From Lactiplantibacillus nangangensis (lineage in GTDB: Bacteria; Bacillota; Bacilli; Lactobacillales; Lactobacillaceae): 64,000 nt of DNA. How positions within the stretch are numbered: the first letter of the stretch is position 1; the number at the start of each line of letters is the position of its first letter. The notes under the pieces were generated by a model. The model did not search any database and was not told the origin of the DNA. It was given only the letters and a program-made list of their open reading frames with translations. The position numbers and the translations under genes were made by a program. Positions 8,817-16,039 of this stretch are shown here, piece by piece. The stretch spans positions 18,297-82,296 of the forward strand of contig NZ_BJDI01000005.1 of the NCBI RefSeq assembly GCF_005405065.1, written 5' to 3'.

Positions 8817-9125
8817 ATGCAGAACGAAGCTAAAGGAATCATTTTAGAATTGACACATGACTTTTCTAAGTCAGAGGTGGCGGGAAGTACCGAAATCAAG
8901 GCGGCCCTGCAAAAGGTCACGGCTCGTTTGAATGCGCAACATGAGATTGATCTAGGGTTAGTGGATCGATTAGCGAATTACATTACTTATACCGTTTTTA
9001 CGAATAAAATTCGATTAACACAAACGCAAAATTTGCTGTTGAGTCAACTGATTAGCATCGGTCGAACGAGCGGGCTAGAGGGTACTTCTCATGAGCATTG
9101 TGGGGATGCTTCACAATTTGATTAA
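8817..9125 (+). CDS. Small helical protein, possible bacteriocin immunity protein
   Basis: A 102-residue soluble, helix-rich protein. The segment LANYITYTVFTNKIRLTQTQNLLLSQL resembles the third and fourth helices of the enterocin A-type immunity family (four-helix bundles of about 90-110 residues). That family protects cells from class IIa bacteriocins at the mannose permease. The match is by pattern only, and no bacteriocin structural gene is nearby. Orphan immunity genes of this type are common in lactobacilli. ATG at 8817 is preceded by GTGGGGGAT. The upstream TTG at 8793 has no binding site. Confidence 0.5.
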   Translation: MQNEAKGIILELTHDFSKSEVAGSTEIKAALQKVTARLNAQHEIDLGLVDRLANYITYTVFTNKIRLTQTQNLLLSQLISIGRTSGLEGTSHEHCGDASQFD

Positions 9126-9133
9126 TAATTTTT

Positions 9134-9163
9134 GAAGCAGCTATCAGTTGATGGCTGCTTTTG
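9134..9163 (+). terminator. Weak terminator-like hairpin
   Basis: Stem GAAGCAGC / GCTGCTTTTG, between the putative immunity gene and the next membrane protein gene. Confidence 0.45.
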
Positions 9164-9192
9164 TTATACTACCCATAAAAGGGGTGGTGAAA

Positions 9193-9471
9193 ATGCTCAA
9201 AAAGGCTGTGCGAGATGCATGGGGACTCATTAAAATTGGCCTATGGTTTACCTTGTTCTCGATGCCAATTGACTGGTTGATGGGGCGACCGGTATTAAAT
9301 GGTTTTGTTAAGGAATGGCTGACAGCGGAAACTGAGTCACGTTGGGCCATGACGGGGGTACTGTTAGTGTTGTTAGTAATTATTTGGGGTGGCTTTATCT
9401 TAATCTGTTTAGCCTTTCGAGCTTTCAACCAACAAATTGCGAAACATGACTGGGTCAATCGGAAACATTAA
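9193..9471 (+). CDS. Small two-helix membrane protein, function unknown
   Basis: A 92-residue protein not recognised as a named family. It has a basic N terminus, a first hydrophobic segment (about residues 14-30), a short polar linker containing WLTAETESRW, and a second strong membrane helix (about residues 52-75) followed by a charged tail. ATG at 9193 follows AAAGGGGTGGTG. Fourteen bases after its stop another strong binding site begins a 33-codon membrane peptide, so the two are very likely expressed together. Confidence 0.6.
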   Translation: MLKKAVRDAWGLIKIGLWFTLFSMPIDWLMGRPVLNGFVKEWLTAETESRWAMTGVLLVLLVIIWGGFILICLAFRAFNQQIAKHDWVNRKH

Positions 9472-9485
9472 AAGGGGTGGCAAAC

Positions 9486-9587
9486 GTGCAACGACTCAAA
9501 GCATTTTTTAAAACAGTTTTGACTGCGGGAACGTTAATCGTCGCGATGATCAGTATTTATCGGACGATTTTAAAAGCTTTTAAATAG
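9486..9587 (+). CDS. 33-residue single-helix membrane peptide
   Basis: A GTG at 9486 lies six bases after AAAAGGGGTGG and opens a frame of 33 codons, ending in TAG at 9585-9587. The product is amphipathic at the ends (MQRLKAFFKTV and RTILKAFK) with a central hydrophobic helix. This is the composition of small membrane-acting peptides such as type I toxins, holin-like peptides or regulators of membrane complexes. It directly follows the two-helix membrane protein with an almost identical ribosome binding site. No antisense RNA gene is evident. The function is unknown. Confidence 0.5.
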   Translation: MQRLKAFFKTVLTAGTLIVAMISIYRTILKAFK

Positions 9588-9596
9588 GCTGTTAAC

Positions 9597-9613
9597 TTGT
9601 CCACAGTGGACAA
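9597..9613. promoter_or_regulatory. 17-bp perfect palindrome
   Basis: TTGTCCAC-A-GTGGACAA, located just after the 33-codon peptide gene. A related CCACTGTGGATAA follows at 9636-9648. It could be a protein-binding site for the downstream gene or a weak hairpin. Confidence 0.35.
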
Positions 9614-9711
9614 CAATGAGCACGTGTTGAGTTAGCCACTGTGGATAAGTGATAATGATTAGTTGACTGTTTTGGTAAGCGCTTTATACTAATCATCGGG
9701 AGATGACTTGG

Positions 9712-10239
9712 ATGTGGTTGAAACGGGGATTGAGTTTGCTAGTGCCAGTGGTTGCACTCTTGCCATTAGGAGCGGCGGCCCCGATGCCAGTGCAGACAAC
9801 GTTAGCTAGGATTCCGAAAGCGTACCAGCAAACTTGGTATCATTATGATGAAAATGGTCAATTTGATACCGTGAAATTCACAGCAAAGTCATTTAGGTCA
9901 CAAGTGAAGACTGGTACTTTGCCAATGACAGATACAATGCAGTTACATGTGCACCAACTTAATTCTAGTTTTATCTCGCGACGGTCACATCCGAGTTGGG
10001 GTGCCGCCCAGTTTGATCGGCAACACCGACTTCGACTGACCGGGTGGAATCAGCCAGCTGGAACGGGTGCCAGTTATCAAGTTAGTGTCAAAACTTTTCA
10101 TCAGCAACAACTGGTCGTACTTAGCCAATCAAATGCTATCGGGACTTGGGTGTACGAGCATTATTTTCAGTCTAAAGCGTTGGCAAAATTAGTTGGTAAC
10201 GCCCATTTTCCGGGTGAAGTTTATGCAACCTCATATTAA
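9712..10239 (+). CDS. Secreted protein of unknown function
   Basis: A 175-residue protein with a signal peptide (about residues 1-25, ending GAAAP) and a mature part beginning with IPKAYQQTWYHYDENGQFDTVKF. The sequence then alternates short beta-strand-like segments. Proteins opening with this 'P..Y..TWY.Y' pattern recur as small extracellular proteins in Lactiplantibacillus and look like compact beta-sheet domains, but I know of no assigned role. ATG at 9712 is nine bases after GGGAG. The ATG at 9703 is too close to it. A degenerate cre-like sequence (GGTAAGCGCTTTA) sits about 40 bases upstream. Confidence 0.65.
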   Translation: MWLKRGLSLLVPVVALLPLGAAAPMPVQTTLARIPKAYQQTWYHYDENGQFDTVKFTAKSFRSQVKTGTLPMTDTMQLHVHQLNSSFISRRSHPSWGAAQFDRQHRLRLTGWNQPAGTGASYQVSVKTFHQQQLVVLSQSNAIGTWVYEHYFQSKALAKLVGNAHFPGEVYATSY

Positions 10240-10249
10240 AAATAAAATG

Positions 10250-10279
10250 ATCACTCAACAATTTGGTTGAGTGATTTTG
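10250..10279 (+). terminator. Rho-independent terminator of the secreted protein gene
   Basis: Perfect 10-bp stem ATCACTCAAC / GTTGAGTGAT followed by TTTT. Confidence 0.75.
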
Positions 10280-10294
10280 TCGTTTACAAGTGAT

Positions 10295-10324
10295 CTTTCA
10301 TATGCTAATATTGACATATGAAAG
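10295..10324. promoter_or_regulatory. ArsR-type operator
   Basis: A perfect 10-bp inverted repeat, CTTTCATATG at 10295-10304 and CATATGAAAG at 10315-10324, separated by ten AT-rich bases. It lies directly before the ArsR gene. The size and AT-richness fit SmtB/CzrA-family operators. Confidence 0.65.
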
Positions 10325-10338
10325 GGATGACATATGAT

Positions 10339-10665
10339 ATGGGGGCACCAGTTTTAATTGAAACTAAAAAGTTACAAGAATCAGAACGAATTTTTAAACT
10401 ACTGAGCCATCCGGTTCGCTTACAATTACTCTATGTGTTAGAACAACAAGAGCTAAATGTCAGTGAATTAGGGGACTTGTTGCAGCAGGAGCAATCCGTG
10501 ATTTCGCATCAATTGGCGTTACTGCGGCAACACCAATTAGTTAGTGCGCATAAGGTCGGTAAAGCGAGCTATTACCGTTTAGATGATCCACATATCTTAG
10601 ACGTGATCAACGAGATGCTCGAACATGCGGATCACGTGGTTCGTGGGGTGACGCATGGTAACTAA
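10339..10665 (+). CDS. ArsR/SmtB-family metal-sensing repressor (CzrA-like)
   Basis: A 108-residue winged-helix repressor. The recognition region reads [28 protein letters not shown]. There is no ELCVCD cysteine site, so it is not an arsenic sensor. The C-terminal helix has D-x-H followed by H-x-x-H eleven residues later (within [18 protein letters not shown]). That is the alpha-5 zinc/cobalt site of CzrA and SmtB. ATG at 10339 has GGGATGA about eight bases upstream. ATGs at 10318 and 10327 overlap the operator or binding site. It overlaps the next gene, a CDF-type transporter, by 11 bases, so metal-induced efflux is the likely role. Confidence 0.85.
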   Translation: MGAPVLIETKKLQESERIFKLLSHPVRLQLLYVLEQQELNVSELGDLLQQEQSVISHQLALLRQHQLVSAHKVGKASYYRLDDPHILDVINEMLEHADHVVRGVTHGN

Positions 10666-11269
10666 GGCGAAGTTAGTACAGCAAAGTATGCACACGGAAT
10701 ATTTTTCAACTGGTTGGATGGCCTTTGAGTTCGTTGTCGGATTAACAGCTGGACTGCAAGCTGGGTCTATTTTACTAATTGCTTTTGGTCTGGATAGTTT
10801 TCTGGAAATTATTGCGGGATCGACCTTGATTTGGCGGTTACGCAAAGAAGCCAATGGTGCGCCAACTGAGGCAATTGAGCGTGCTGAACGCCGCTCGTCG
10901 TTAGTGGTTGGCACGGTGTTACTAGGCTTATCGGTTTACGTGACTAGTGTTTCAATCTTTAATCTGGTCACGCATCAAGTGGCTAACGAAAGTCCAATGG
11001 GGATGGCAATTGCGATTGCCTCGGTCATTTTGATGCCGTTTTTAACGTTGCGTAAGCGCAAATTAGGTCAAGCGCTAAATTCAGCCGCGCTGGTCGAAGA
11101 CGGTATGTGCAACATTACCTGCGCTTACATGGCTGGGACCGTGCTGATTGGTGCGGTCGTAACGACGCTATTCAACTGGTGGTGGGCCGATTCAGTTGCC
11201 GCACTAGTGTTGGTTTACTTTATCGCCAGTGAGGGCTGGGAATCATTTCAAGCTGGTCGTGGAAAATAG
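10655..11269 (+). CDS. Cation diffusion facilitator-like transporter, membrane domain only
   Basis: A 204-residue membrane protein resembling the transmembrane half of CDF metal transporters (about five to six helices). The usual HxxxD metal-site motifs appear altered: GLDSFLEI in an early helix and [12 protein letters not shown] in a later one. The cytoplasmic ferredoxin-like dimerisation domain is absent. Overlap with the CzrA-like repressor and the shared operator suggest a zinc/cobalt-type function, but the non-canonical site leaves the substrate open. The start ATG at 10655 has GGGGTG upstream. The gene ends just before a long terminator hairpin. Confidence 0.75.
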   Translation: MVTKAKLVQQSMHTEYFSTGWMAFEFVVGLTAGLQAGSILLIAFGLDSFLEIIAGSTLIWRLRKEANGAPTEAIERAERRSSLVVGTVLLGLSVYVTSVSIFNLVTHQVANESPMGMAIAIASVILMPFLTLRKRKLGQALNSAALVEDGMCNITCAYMAGTVLIGAVVTTLFNWWWADSVAALVLVYFIASEGWESFQAGRGK

Positions 11270-11287
11270 ATTGCTATTTAGGATGAG

Positions 11288-11338
11288 GCATTCAAACTAG
11301 GTTATCTTGTGGATAACTACTGGTTTGAGTGCTTTTTT
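11288..11338 (+). terminator. Rho-independent terminator of the arsR-CDF operon
   Basis: Stem GCATTCAAAC / GTTTGAGTGC with an inner GTTATC / GATAAC stem, followed by TTTTTT. Confidence 0.8.
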
Positions 11339-11519
11339 AATTTGGCCTGTGGATAATATTTTGGAATGGTTAACTTAGTTTGCTCAAAAGGGGATAAGTT
11401 GGGAGTTACGCACAGGAAGCTGTGTATTGGTATGGGATAAGTGGATAAATCCTAGTCTGAGTAGTGTGAGACTGTGAAAATTGATTCGAATTGTGCACAG
11501 TTGTGCGTTTTTATTTAAA

Positions 11520-11599
11520 TAGTCGAAACGTGCTCCCCAAGCCTGCGTCCTCCGCTTAGCTCCGCCAGCCAACTACTCGGAAGTTCGTCGAGTAATTAC
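11520..11599 (-). repeat. Repeat family R, copy 1 (truncated)
   Basis: In minus orientation this stretch matches the 3' part of the copies at 13313 and 13436. Shared blocks include CTAAGCGGAGGACGCAGGCT, and the end is GAGCACGTTTC on the minus strand. The 5' part (AAGAGTGTGAG...) is missing. Confidence 0.75.
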
Positions 11600-11613
11600 T
11601 TTGTTTGTCTAAG

Positions 11614-11740
11614 TAGTCGAAACGTGCTCGGTGACACTGCCGGTTCCGCTTATCCCAGCCGAGTAACCACTCGGGAAATCACCGAGTAATTACTTGGCTA
11701 CGATAATGCTCACCAGCAACCCGTGTCGCCTCACACTCTT
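11614..11740 (-). repeat. Repeat family R, copy 2
   Basis: A full-length copy of about 125 bp in minus orientation. Reverse-complemented, it begins AAGAGTGTGAG, contains GAGCATTATCGTAGC and an ACTCGG...CCGAGT hairpin, and ends GAGCACGTTTC. It is closest to copy 3 at 13313. Confidence 0.78.
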
Positions 11741-11785
11741 AATATTCCAATCAAGAATAACACCACCGCCGATTTCGAATTGAAC

Positions 11786-11808
11786 CCGTTTTCAAACGGC
11801 CGTATGAT
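11786..11808 (+). promoter_or_regulatory. Possible TanR-type site upstream of lpdC
   Basis: CCGTTT-TC-AAACGG is a perfect dyad (11786-11799) followed by CCGTATGATG. A related TCAAACGG-GTATGG sequence occurs upstream of gacP at about 13609-13624. The shared block may bind the LysR regulator of the cluster (inference). Confidence 0.4.
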
Positions 11809-11839
11809 GAATTTGTAAATTATTAAGGAGATGACTGTG

Positions 11840-13312
11840 ATGGCAGAAGAACCATGGGATTTGCGTCGCGTGCTTGATGAGATCAAAGATGATCCTAAGA
11901 ATTATCATGAAACCGACGTTCCCGTTGACCCTGAAGCTGAACTTTCTGGCGTTTACCGTTATATCGGTGCTGGTGGTACCGTTGAACGGCCGACTAAAGA
12001 AGGTCCCGCAATGATGTTTAACAATGTGAAAGGCTTTCCTGATACCCGGGTCTTAATCGGGTTGATGGCTAGTCGGCGCCGAGTTGGTAAGATGTTCCAT
12101 CATGACTACCAAACTTTGGGCCAGTTTTTGAACGAGTCCGTTTCGAATCCAATTGCGCCAGTCACGGTGAAAGAAGCCGATGCCCCTGCGCATGAAGTTG
12201 TTTATAAAGCAACGGATGCAGGCTTTGATATTCGTAAGTTGGTTGCGGCACCGACGAATACGCCACAAGATGCTGGGCCATATATTACTGTTGGGGTCGT
12301 TTTCGGCTCGAACATGGACAAGTCTAAGAGTGACGTCACGATTCATCGGATGGTCCTCGAAGACAAGGATAAATTGGGCATTTATATTATGCCTGGTGGT
12401 CGGCATATCGGGGCTTTTGCTGAAGAATATGAGAAAGCTAACAAGCCCATGCCAATCACAATTAATATTGGGCTGGATCCAGCTGTTACCATTGGGGCGA
12501 CTTTCGAGCCACCGACCACGCCATTCGGTTATAACGAATTAGGAGTTGCCGGTGCGATTCGGAAGCAAGCCGTCCAATTGGTTGACGGGTTAACCGTTGA
12601 TGAAAAAGCGATTGCGCGTTCTGAATACACGTTGGAAGGCTACATCATGCCTAACGAACGAATTCAAGAAGACATCAATACCCACACTGGTAAAGCCATG
12701 CCTGAATTTCCTGGTTATGATGGTGACGCTAACCCGGCTTTACAAGTCATTAAGGTAACGGCGGTGACGCATCGGAAAAATGCCATCATGCAGTCGGTCA
12801 TCGGACCGTCCGAGGAACATGTCAGCATGGCTGGGATTCCAACTGAAGCCAGTATTTTGCAATTAGTTGACCGAGCTATTCCTGGCAAAGTTAAGAATGT
12901 CTACAATCCGCCAGCAGGTGGCGGGAAGCTAATGACCATCATGCAGATTCACAAGGAAAATGAAGCTGATGAAGGGATTCAACGGCAAGCGGCGTTATTA
13001 GCCTTTTCAGCGTTCAAAGAATTGAAGACGGTCATCTTAGTTGATGAAGATGTTGATATTTTTGATATGAATGATGTGATTTGGACGATGAATACGCGTT
13101 TCCAAGCTGACCAAGACATCATGGTCTTACCTGGGATGCGGAACCATCCATTAGATCCATCCGAACGGCCACAATACGATCCGAAATCAATTCGCTTCCG
13201 TGGCATGAGTTCAAAATTAGTCATCGATGGCACGGTGCCATTCGATATGAAAGACCAATTTGAACGGGCACAGTTTATGAAGGTTGATGACTGGGAAAAA
13301 TATTTGAAGTAA
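11840..13312 (+). CDS. lpdC: Gallate decarboxylase catalytic subunit (UbiD family)
   Basis: A 490-residue UbiD-family prenylated-FMN decarboxylase. Residues around NPIAPVTV, GPYITVGVVF and PGGRHIGAFAEEYE fit the prFMN-binding and active-site regions. Length, sequence character and neighbours match LpdC of L. plantarum, which decarboxylates gallate and protocatechuate to pyrogallol and catechol. ATG at 11840 is nine bases after AAGGAG. ATG at 11831 abuts that site. The UbiX-like partner (LpdB) is not in this window, which agrees with L. plantarum, where lpdB/lpdD lie far from lpdC. Inverted repeat copies flank the gene on both sides. Confidence 0.9.
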   Translation: MAEEPWDLRRVLDEIKDDPKNYHETDVPVDPEAELSGVYRYIGAGGTVERPTKEGPAMMFNNVKGFPDTRVLIGLMASRRRVGKMFHHDYQTLGQFLNESVSNPIAPVTVKEADAPAHEVVYKATDAGFDIRKLVAAPTNTPQDAGPYITVGVVFGSNMDKSKSDVTIHRMVLEDKDKLGIYIMPGGRHIGAFAEEYEKANKPMPITINIGLDPAVTIGATFEPPTTPFGYNELGVAGAIRKQAVQLVDGLTVDEKAIARSEYTLEGYIMPNERIQEDINTHTGKAMPEFPGYDGDANPALQVIKVTAVTHRKNAIMQSVIGPSEEHVSMAGIPTEASILQLVDRAIPGKVKNVYNPPAGGGKLMTIMQIHKENEADEGIQRQAALLAFSAFKELKTVILVDEDVDIFDMNDVIWTMNTRFQADQDIMVLPGMRNHPLDPSERPQYDPKSIRFRGMSSKLVIDGTVPFDMKDQFERAQFMKVDDWEKYLK

Positions 13313-13432
13313 AGAGTGTGAGCGAGGGCGGTAGCTTCTGAGCATTACCGTAGCTAAGCAATTACTCGGTGGTTTTCCGAGTGGTTGTTGAACTGGGATA
13401 AGCGGAGCCAGTTGCCGGACCGAGCACGTTTC
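13313..13432 (+). repeat. Repeat family R, copy 3
   Basis: It starts at the base after the lpdC stop codon with AGAGTGTGAG, contains TGAGCATTACCGTAGCTAAG and an ACTCGG...CCGAGT hairpin, and ends GAGCACGTTTC. It is inverted relative to copies 1 and 2. Confidence 0.78.
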
Positions 13433-13435
13433 AAA

Positions 13436-13576
13436 AAGAGTGTGAGTCAAGCCGGGTTGCTTCCGAGCATAGCCTAGTCAGTCAATTACTCCCTAGTCAG
13501 TCAATTACTCGGCGAGTTTCCGAGTGGTTGACTGACGTAGCTAAGCGGAGGACGCAGGCTTGGGGAACACGTTTCG
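13436..13576 (+). repeat. Repeat family R, copy 4 with internal 19-bp duplication
   Basis: Same orientation as copy 3 and in tandem with it. CCTAGTCAGTCAATTACTC is present twice back to back (13473-13491 and 13492-13510). The 3' half is nearest to copy 1 (shared block CTAAGCGGAGGACGCAGGCT). Confidence 0.78.
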
Positions 13577-13670
13577 GCAATCAGGCACAAATCCACGCCC
13601 CAAATCCGTCAAACGGGGTATGGGTCTTGCCGAAGTTCTCGAAATACAAAAACAAACGATTTAGCAGAGG

Positions 13671-13717
13671 ATCCGCTAGTCCAACAAGCTTAAAACTGCG
13701 CTGGGGTAGCGGATTTT
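13671..13717 (+). terminator. Terminator-like hairpin between lpdC and gacP
   Basis: ATCCGCTA (13671-13678) pairs with TAGCGGAT (13707-13714), then TTTT. It could end the lpdC transcript or attenuate gacP. Confidence 0.45.
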
Positions 13718-13749
13718 CTGTGAACTAATTGAAAGGGGTATATATAGCC

Positions 13750-15129
13750 ATGAACAAAAAGACGATTGGCTTTTTCAGTGGCATCATCGTATTTGCCATC
13801 ATTGCGCTGATGCCAATTCCTGGGCTATCTGCCAAAGGTAAGATGGACTTGGCCCTAAGTCTCATGACCGTTGTTTGGTGGGCGACGCAAATTGCGCAAC
13901 CAGCATTTGTCGGTGGGATTTATTTAATGTTATTAATTATTATGAATGTGGCGACACCAGTTCAGGTCTTTTCATCCGCTTGGACAGGGTCCATTATGTG
14001 GCTCGTGATCGGGGCTTACTTGATTGCTGGCGCCGTCAATGAGTCTGGCTTAGGTCAACGAATCGCCTATTCCTTTATTATTAAATTTGTGCGGAGTTGG
14101 AAAGGTATCGTCATTTCAATTTTTGCTTTGACCTTCATCTTGGCCTTGCTCATTCCGCATCCATGGCCACGGGCTTTCATGATCATGTCGGTCATTACGG
14201 TGGTCGCGGAAACGGCGCACATGCCAAAACGGGACTTGGCTAAATTGGGCTTGGCTGTCTTTGCGGCTTCTTGTCCATTATCCGGGGTCTTCTATACTGG
14301 TGATACGTCACTTAACCCCTTGGCCGTTGCGGCATCTGGGCAATCCGTGAACTTTGTTTCATACTTCGTCTACATGGGTGTGCCCATGATTATTGCGGCT
14401 TTGTTAACCATGTTTTTGTTTCTATTCTTATTCAAGCCTAGCCAAGAAGTGCATATTGACGTTGAAGCCTTAAAACAACAACAAGCACAATTGGGCGGAA
14501 TTACCGCTAAAGAGGTGCGGACGATTATTTGGTTGATCATTGCGATTGGGCTCTGGTTAACGAGTGGAATCACTGGCTTAGACGTCGGTTGGTTGACGTT
14601 AATTGTTGCGCTAATGATGAGCTTACCAGTTGTTGGTGGTATTTTGACCGCCAAGTCTTGGGAAGGGGTTCCGGTCAACGTGCTAGTCTTCTTAACATCG
14701 GCCATTGCGATTGGGAACGTCGGCAAGGTGACTGGCATGAACAGTTGGCTTGCTAAAACCTTGATTCCAAGTAATTTACCAACCAATATTTATTTGTTAG
14801 CGATTGTGATCACGTTATTTGCCATGATCATTCATATGTTCATGGGGTCCGTTATCGCGGTCATGGGAATCACGATTCCTGCATTCGTTGCTGCAACCGC
14901 ACACATGGGCATCAGTCCATTAGCCGTGTCACTCTTAGTCTTCTCCGTGACCAATTTACATTACATTTTGCCATTCCACAATTTGGCAATCTTAGTCGGA
15001 AGCGACCCGGATACCGGTGGGGGCTACACGCAAAAAGATGTGATGCGTTTAGGCATTCCACTAACGGCGGTGGTTTTTGTTGTAGCAATTGTTGAAATGT
15101 TCTGGTTCCATTTAGTTGGGTTAGCATAA
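13750..15129 (+). CDS. gacP: Gallate permease (DASS/citrate-type transporter)
   Basis: A 459-residue protein with about 12 membrane segments of the SLC13/DASS type. SCPLSGVFYTGDTSLNPLAV in the middle and VTNLHYILPFHNLAILVG near the C terminus correspond to the paired SNT/NxxLPF-like substrate-binding regions of the family. Its place between the gallate decarboxylase and a LysR regulator matches gacP of L. plantarum, which imports gallate. Start ATG 13750 has AAAGGGG eleven bases upstream, slightly long. An in-frame TTG at 13729 abuts that binding site. Confidence 0.87.
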   Translation: MNKKTIGFFSGIIVFAIIALMPIPGLSAKGKMDLALSLMTVVWWATQIAQPAFVGGIYLMLLIIMNVATPVQVFSSAWTGSIMWLVIGAYLIAGAVNESGLGQRIAYSFIIKFVRSWKGIVISIFALTFILALLIPHPWPRAFMIMSVITVVAETAHMPKRDLAKLGLAVFAASCPLSGVFYTGDTSLNPLAVAASGQSVNFVSYFVYMGVPMIIAALLTMFLFLFLFKPSQEVHIDVEALKQQQAQLGGITAKEVRTIIWLIIAIGLWLTSGITGLDVGWLTLIVALMMSLPVVGGILTAKSWEGVPVNVLVFLTSAIAIGNVGKVTGMNSWLAKTLIPSNLPTNIYLLAIVITLFAMIIHMFMGSVIAVMGITIPAFVAATAHMGISPLAVSLLVFSVTNLHYILPFHNLAILVGSDPDTGGGYTQKDVMRLGIPLTAVVFVVAIVEMFWFHLVGLA

Positions 15130-15145
15130 GCCGACTAATAAATTG

Positions 15146-15189
15146 AAAAATGGTCGATCCGCGCTTTGACGTAGACCGACCATTTTTCG
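15146..15189 (+). terminator. Rho-independent terminator of gacP
   Basis: Perfect outer stem AAAAATGGTCG / CGACCATTTTT. It is symmetrical enough to work for both strands, ending gacP and the converging hicAB transcript. Confidence 0.8.
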
Positions 15190-15223
15190 TTTTCAACTCT
15201 TAGTAATCAGTTGAACTAAAGCT

Positions 15224-15628
15224 TTAAGCATCTAGTTTTTCTTCAAGCGCTTGTGTGAGCACCTCACTAAAATTGATGCCATTTGCTTTAGCCAATTGAT
15301 CTAATTTCTCAGGAATAGTCACATTTTTCCGGACTAGCGGCTTTTTGGCGTTCCTAGCAATTTCAGTCAGATTAGTGGTGATATAAGTGACGATTGACTC
15401 CGGATTGTTAGTGGCAACGGCTGTGATATCAGTCGCGACTGGTAAGTTACGGACGTCAAAGAGCATCAAACCGAGTGCTTCAGAGCCCATTGACATTGCT
15501 TTAGCAATTCCTTTACCTTGGCTGAGCGCGCCAGGAACGTCTGGAAATTCAACAGCGTAAAAATCAGGCTCATCACTATCTGGGGTTAATATTGCGGGAT
15601 AGACAACAATTCGATCGTTTTTTCTCAT
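15224..15628 (-). CDS. hicB: HicB-family antitoxin
   Basis: A 134-residue protein. The N-terminal part (YPAILTPDSDEPDFYAVEFPDVPGALSQG) is the partially degraded RNase H fold of HicB antitoxins. The C-terminal KNVTIPEKLDQLAKANGINFSEVLTQAL is a ribbon-helix-helix-like DNA-binding segment. AGGAGGAAACTGCC precedes the ATG. It lies 33 bases after hicA on the same strand, the usual toxin-first order. It would inactivate HicA and repress the operon through the direct repeats at 15907-15924. Confidence 0.9.
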   Translation of the reverse strand: MRKNDRIVVYPAILTPDSDEPDFYAVEFPDVPGALSQGKGIAKAMSMGSEALGLMLFDVRNLPVATDITAVATNNPESIVTYITTNLTEIARNAKKPLVRKNVTIPEKLDQLAKANGINFSEVLTQALEEKLDA

Positions 15629-15661
15629 GGCAGTTTCCTCCTGTTGGTTAAAGTAAGGAAG

Positions 15662-15853
15662 TTATTTCAGGCCAGCTTGTCGACAAATACTCTGATAGGT
15701 TTTTGGATGGATGACATCCTTTAACCGGGTGTAAGCCACAGTTACGTGATGTCCACGACCATCTGTGAAACGATGATGATCACCGACGATTCTGGTTTCA
15801 ATGAAGCCAGTTGCATTAAGCAACTGTAATACTTCTCTGGCGGTAACTTTCAC
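15662..15853 (-). CDS. hicA: HicA-family mRNA interferase toxin
   Basis: A 63-residue double-stranded RNA-binding-like toxin. TAREVLQLLNATGFIETRI and GDHHRFTDGRGHHVTVAY contain the conserved catalytic histidine region. HPKTYQSICRQAGL is the usual C-terminal helix. GTG start at 15853 follows AAAAGGTGAT. The pair sits between gacP and tanR and is transcribed toward gacP, so it interrupts the gallate cluster. Confidence 0.9.
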   Translation of the reverse strand: MKVTAREVLQLLNATGFIETRIVGDHHRFTDGRGHHVTVAYTRLKDVIHPKTYQSICRQAGLK

Positions 15854-15906
15854 TTTTTATCACCTTTTAGATTGATAATACGAGTTAAAAAAAGGATTAT
15901 CAAGCA

Positions 15907-15940
15907 ATACGCATTATACGCATTAATTATTAAGATGTAA
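15907..15940 (-). promoter_or_regulatory. hicAB promoter with tandem 9-bp direct repeats
   Basis: Two perfect adjacent copies of ATACGCATT (15907-15915 and 15916-15924) overlap a minus-strand TATAAT (15913-15918). A TTACAT (15935-15940) lies 16 bases upstream. It is a likely HicB autoregulatory operator. Confidence 0.5.
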
Positions 15941-16039
15941 GTTAGAATCACTCGGTAAAAAATTAAAATGAGTTCATCTTGCGACTAGTGGTTAGATTAA
16001 AGAAAAATCGGTTTTAAACCAGTTAAAACAGCAGTGCCG

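Noticed and set aside
9640..11356. Three perfect DnaA-box sequences (TGTGGATAA) at 9640, 11308 and 11348
   Set aside because: They are spread over 1.7 kb, one is part of a terminator hairpin loop, and no dnaA/dnaN genes or AT-rich unwinding region are nearby. An origin or titration site is not supported.
13528..13728. Plus-strand frame upstream of gacP
   Set aside because: It lies within repeat copy 4 and the hairpin before gacP. It is explained by the repeat and has no ribosome binding site.
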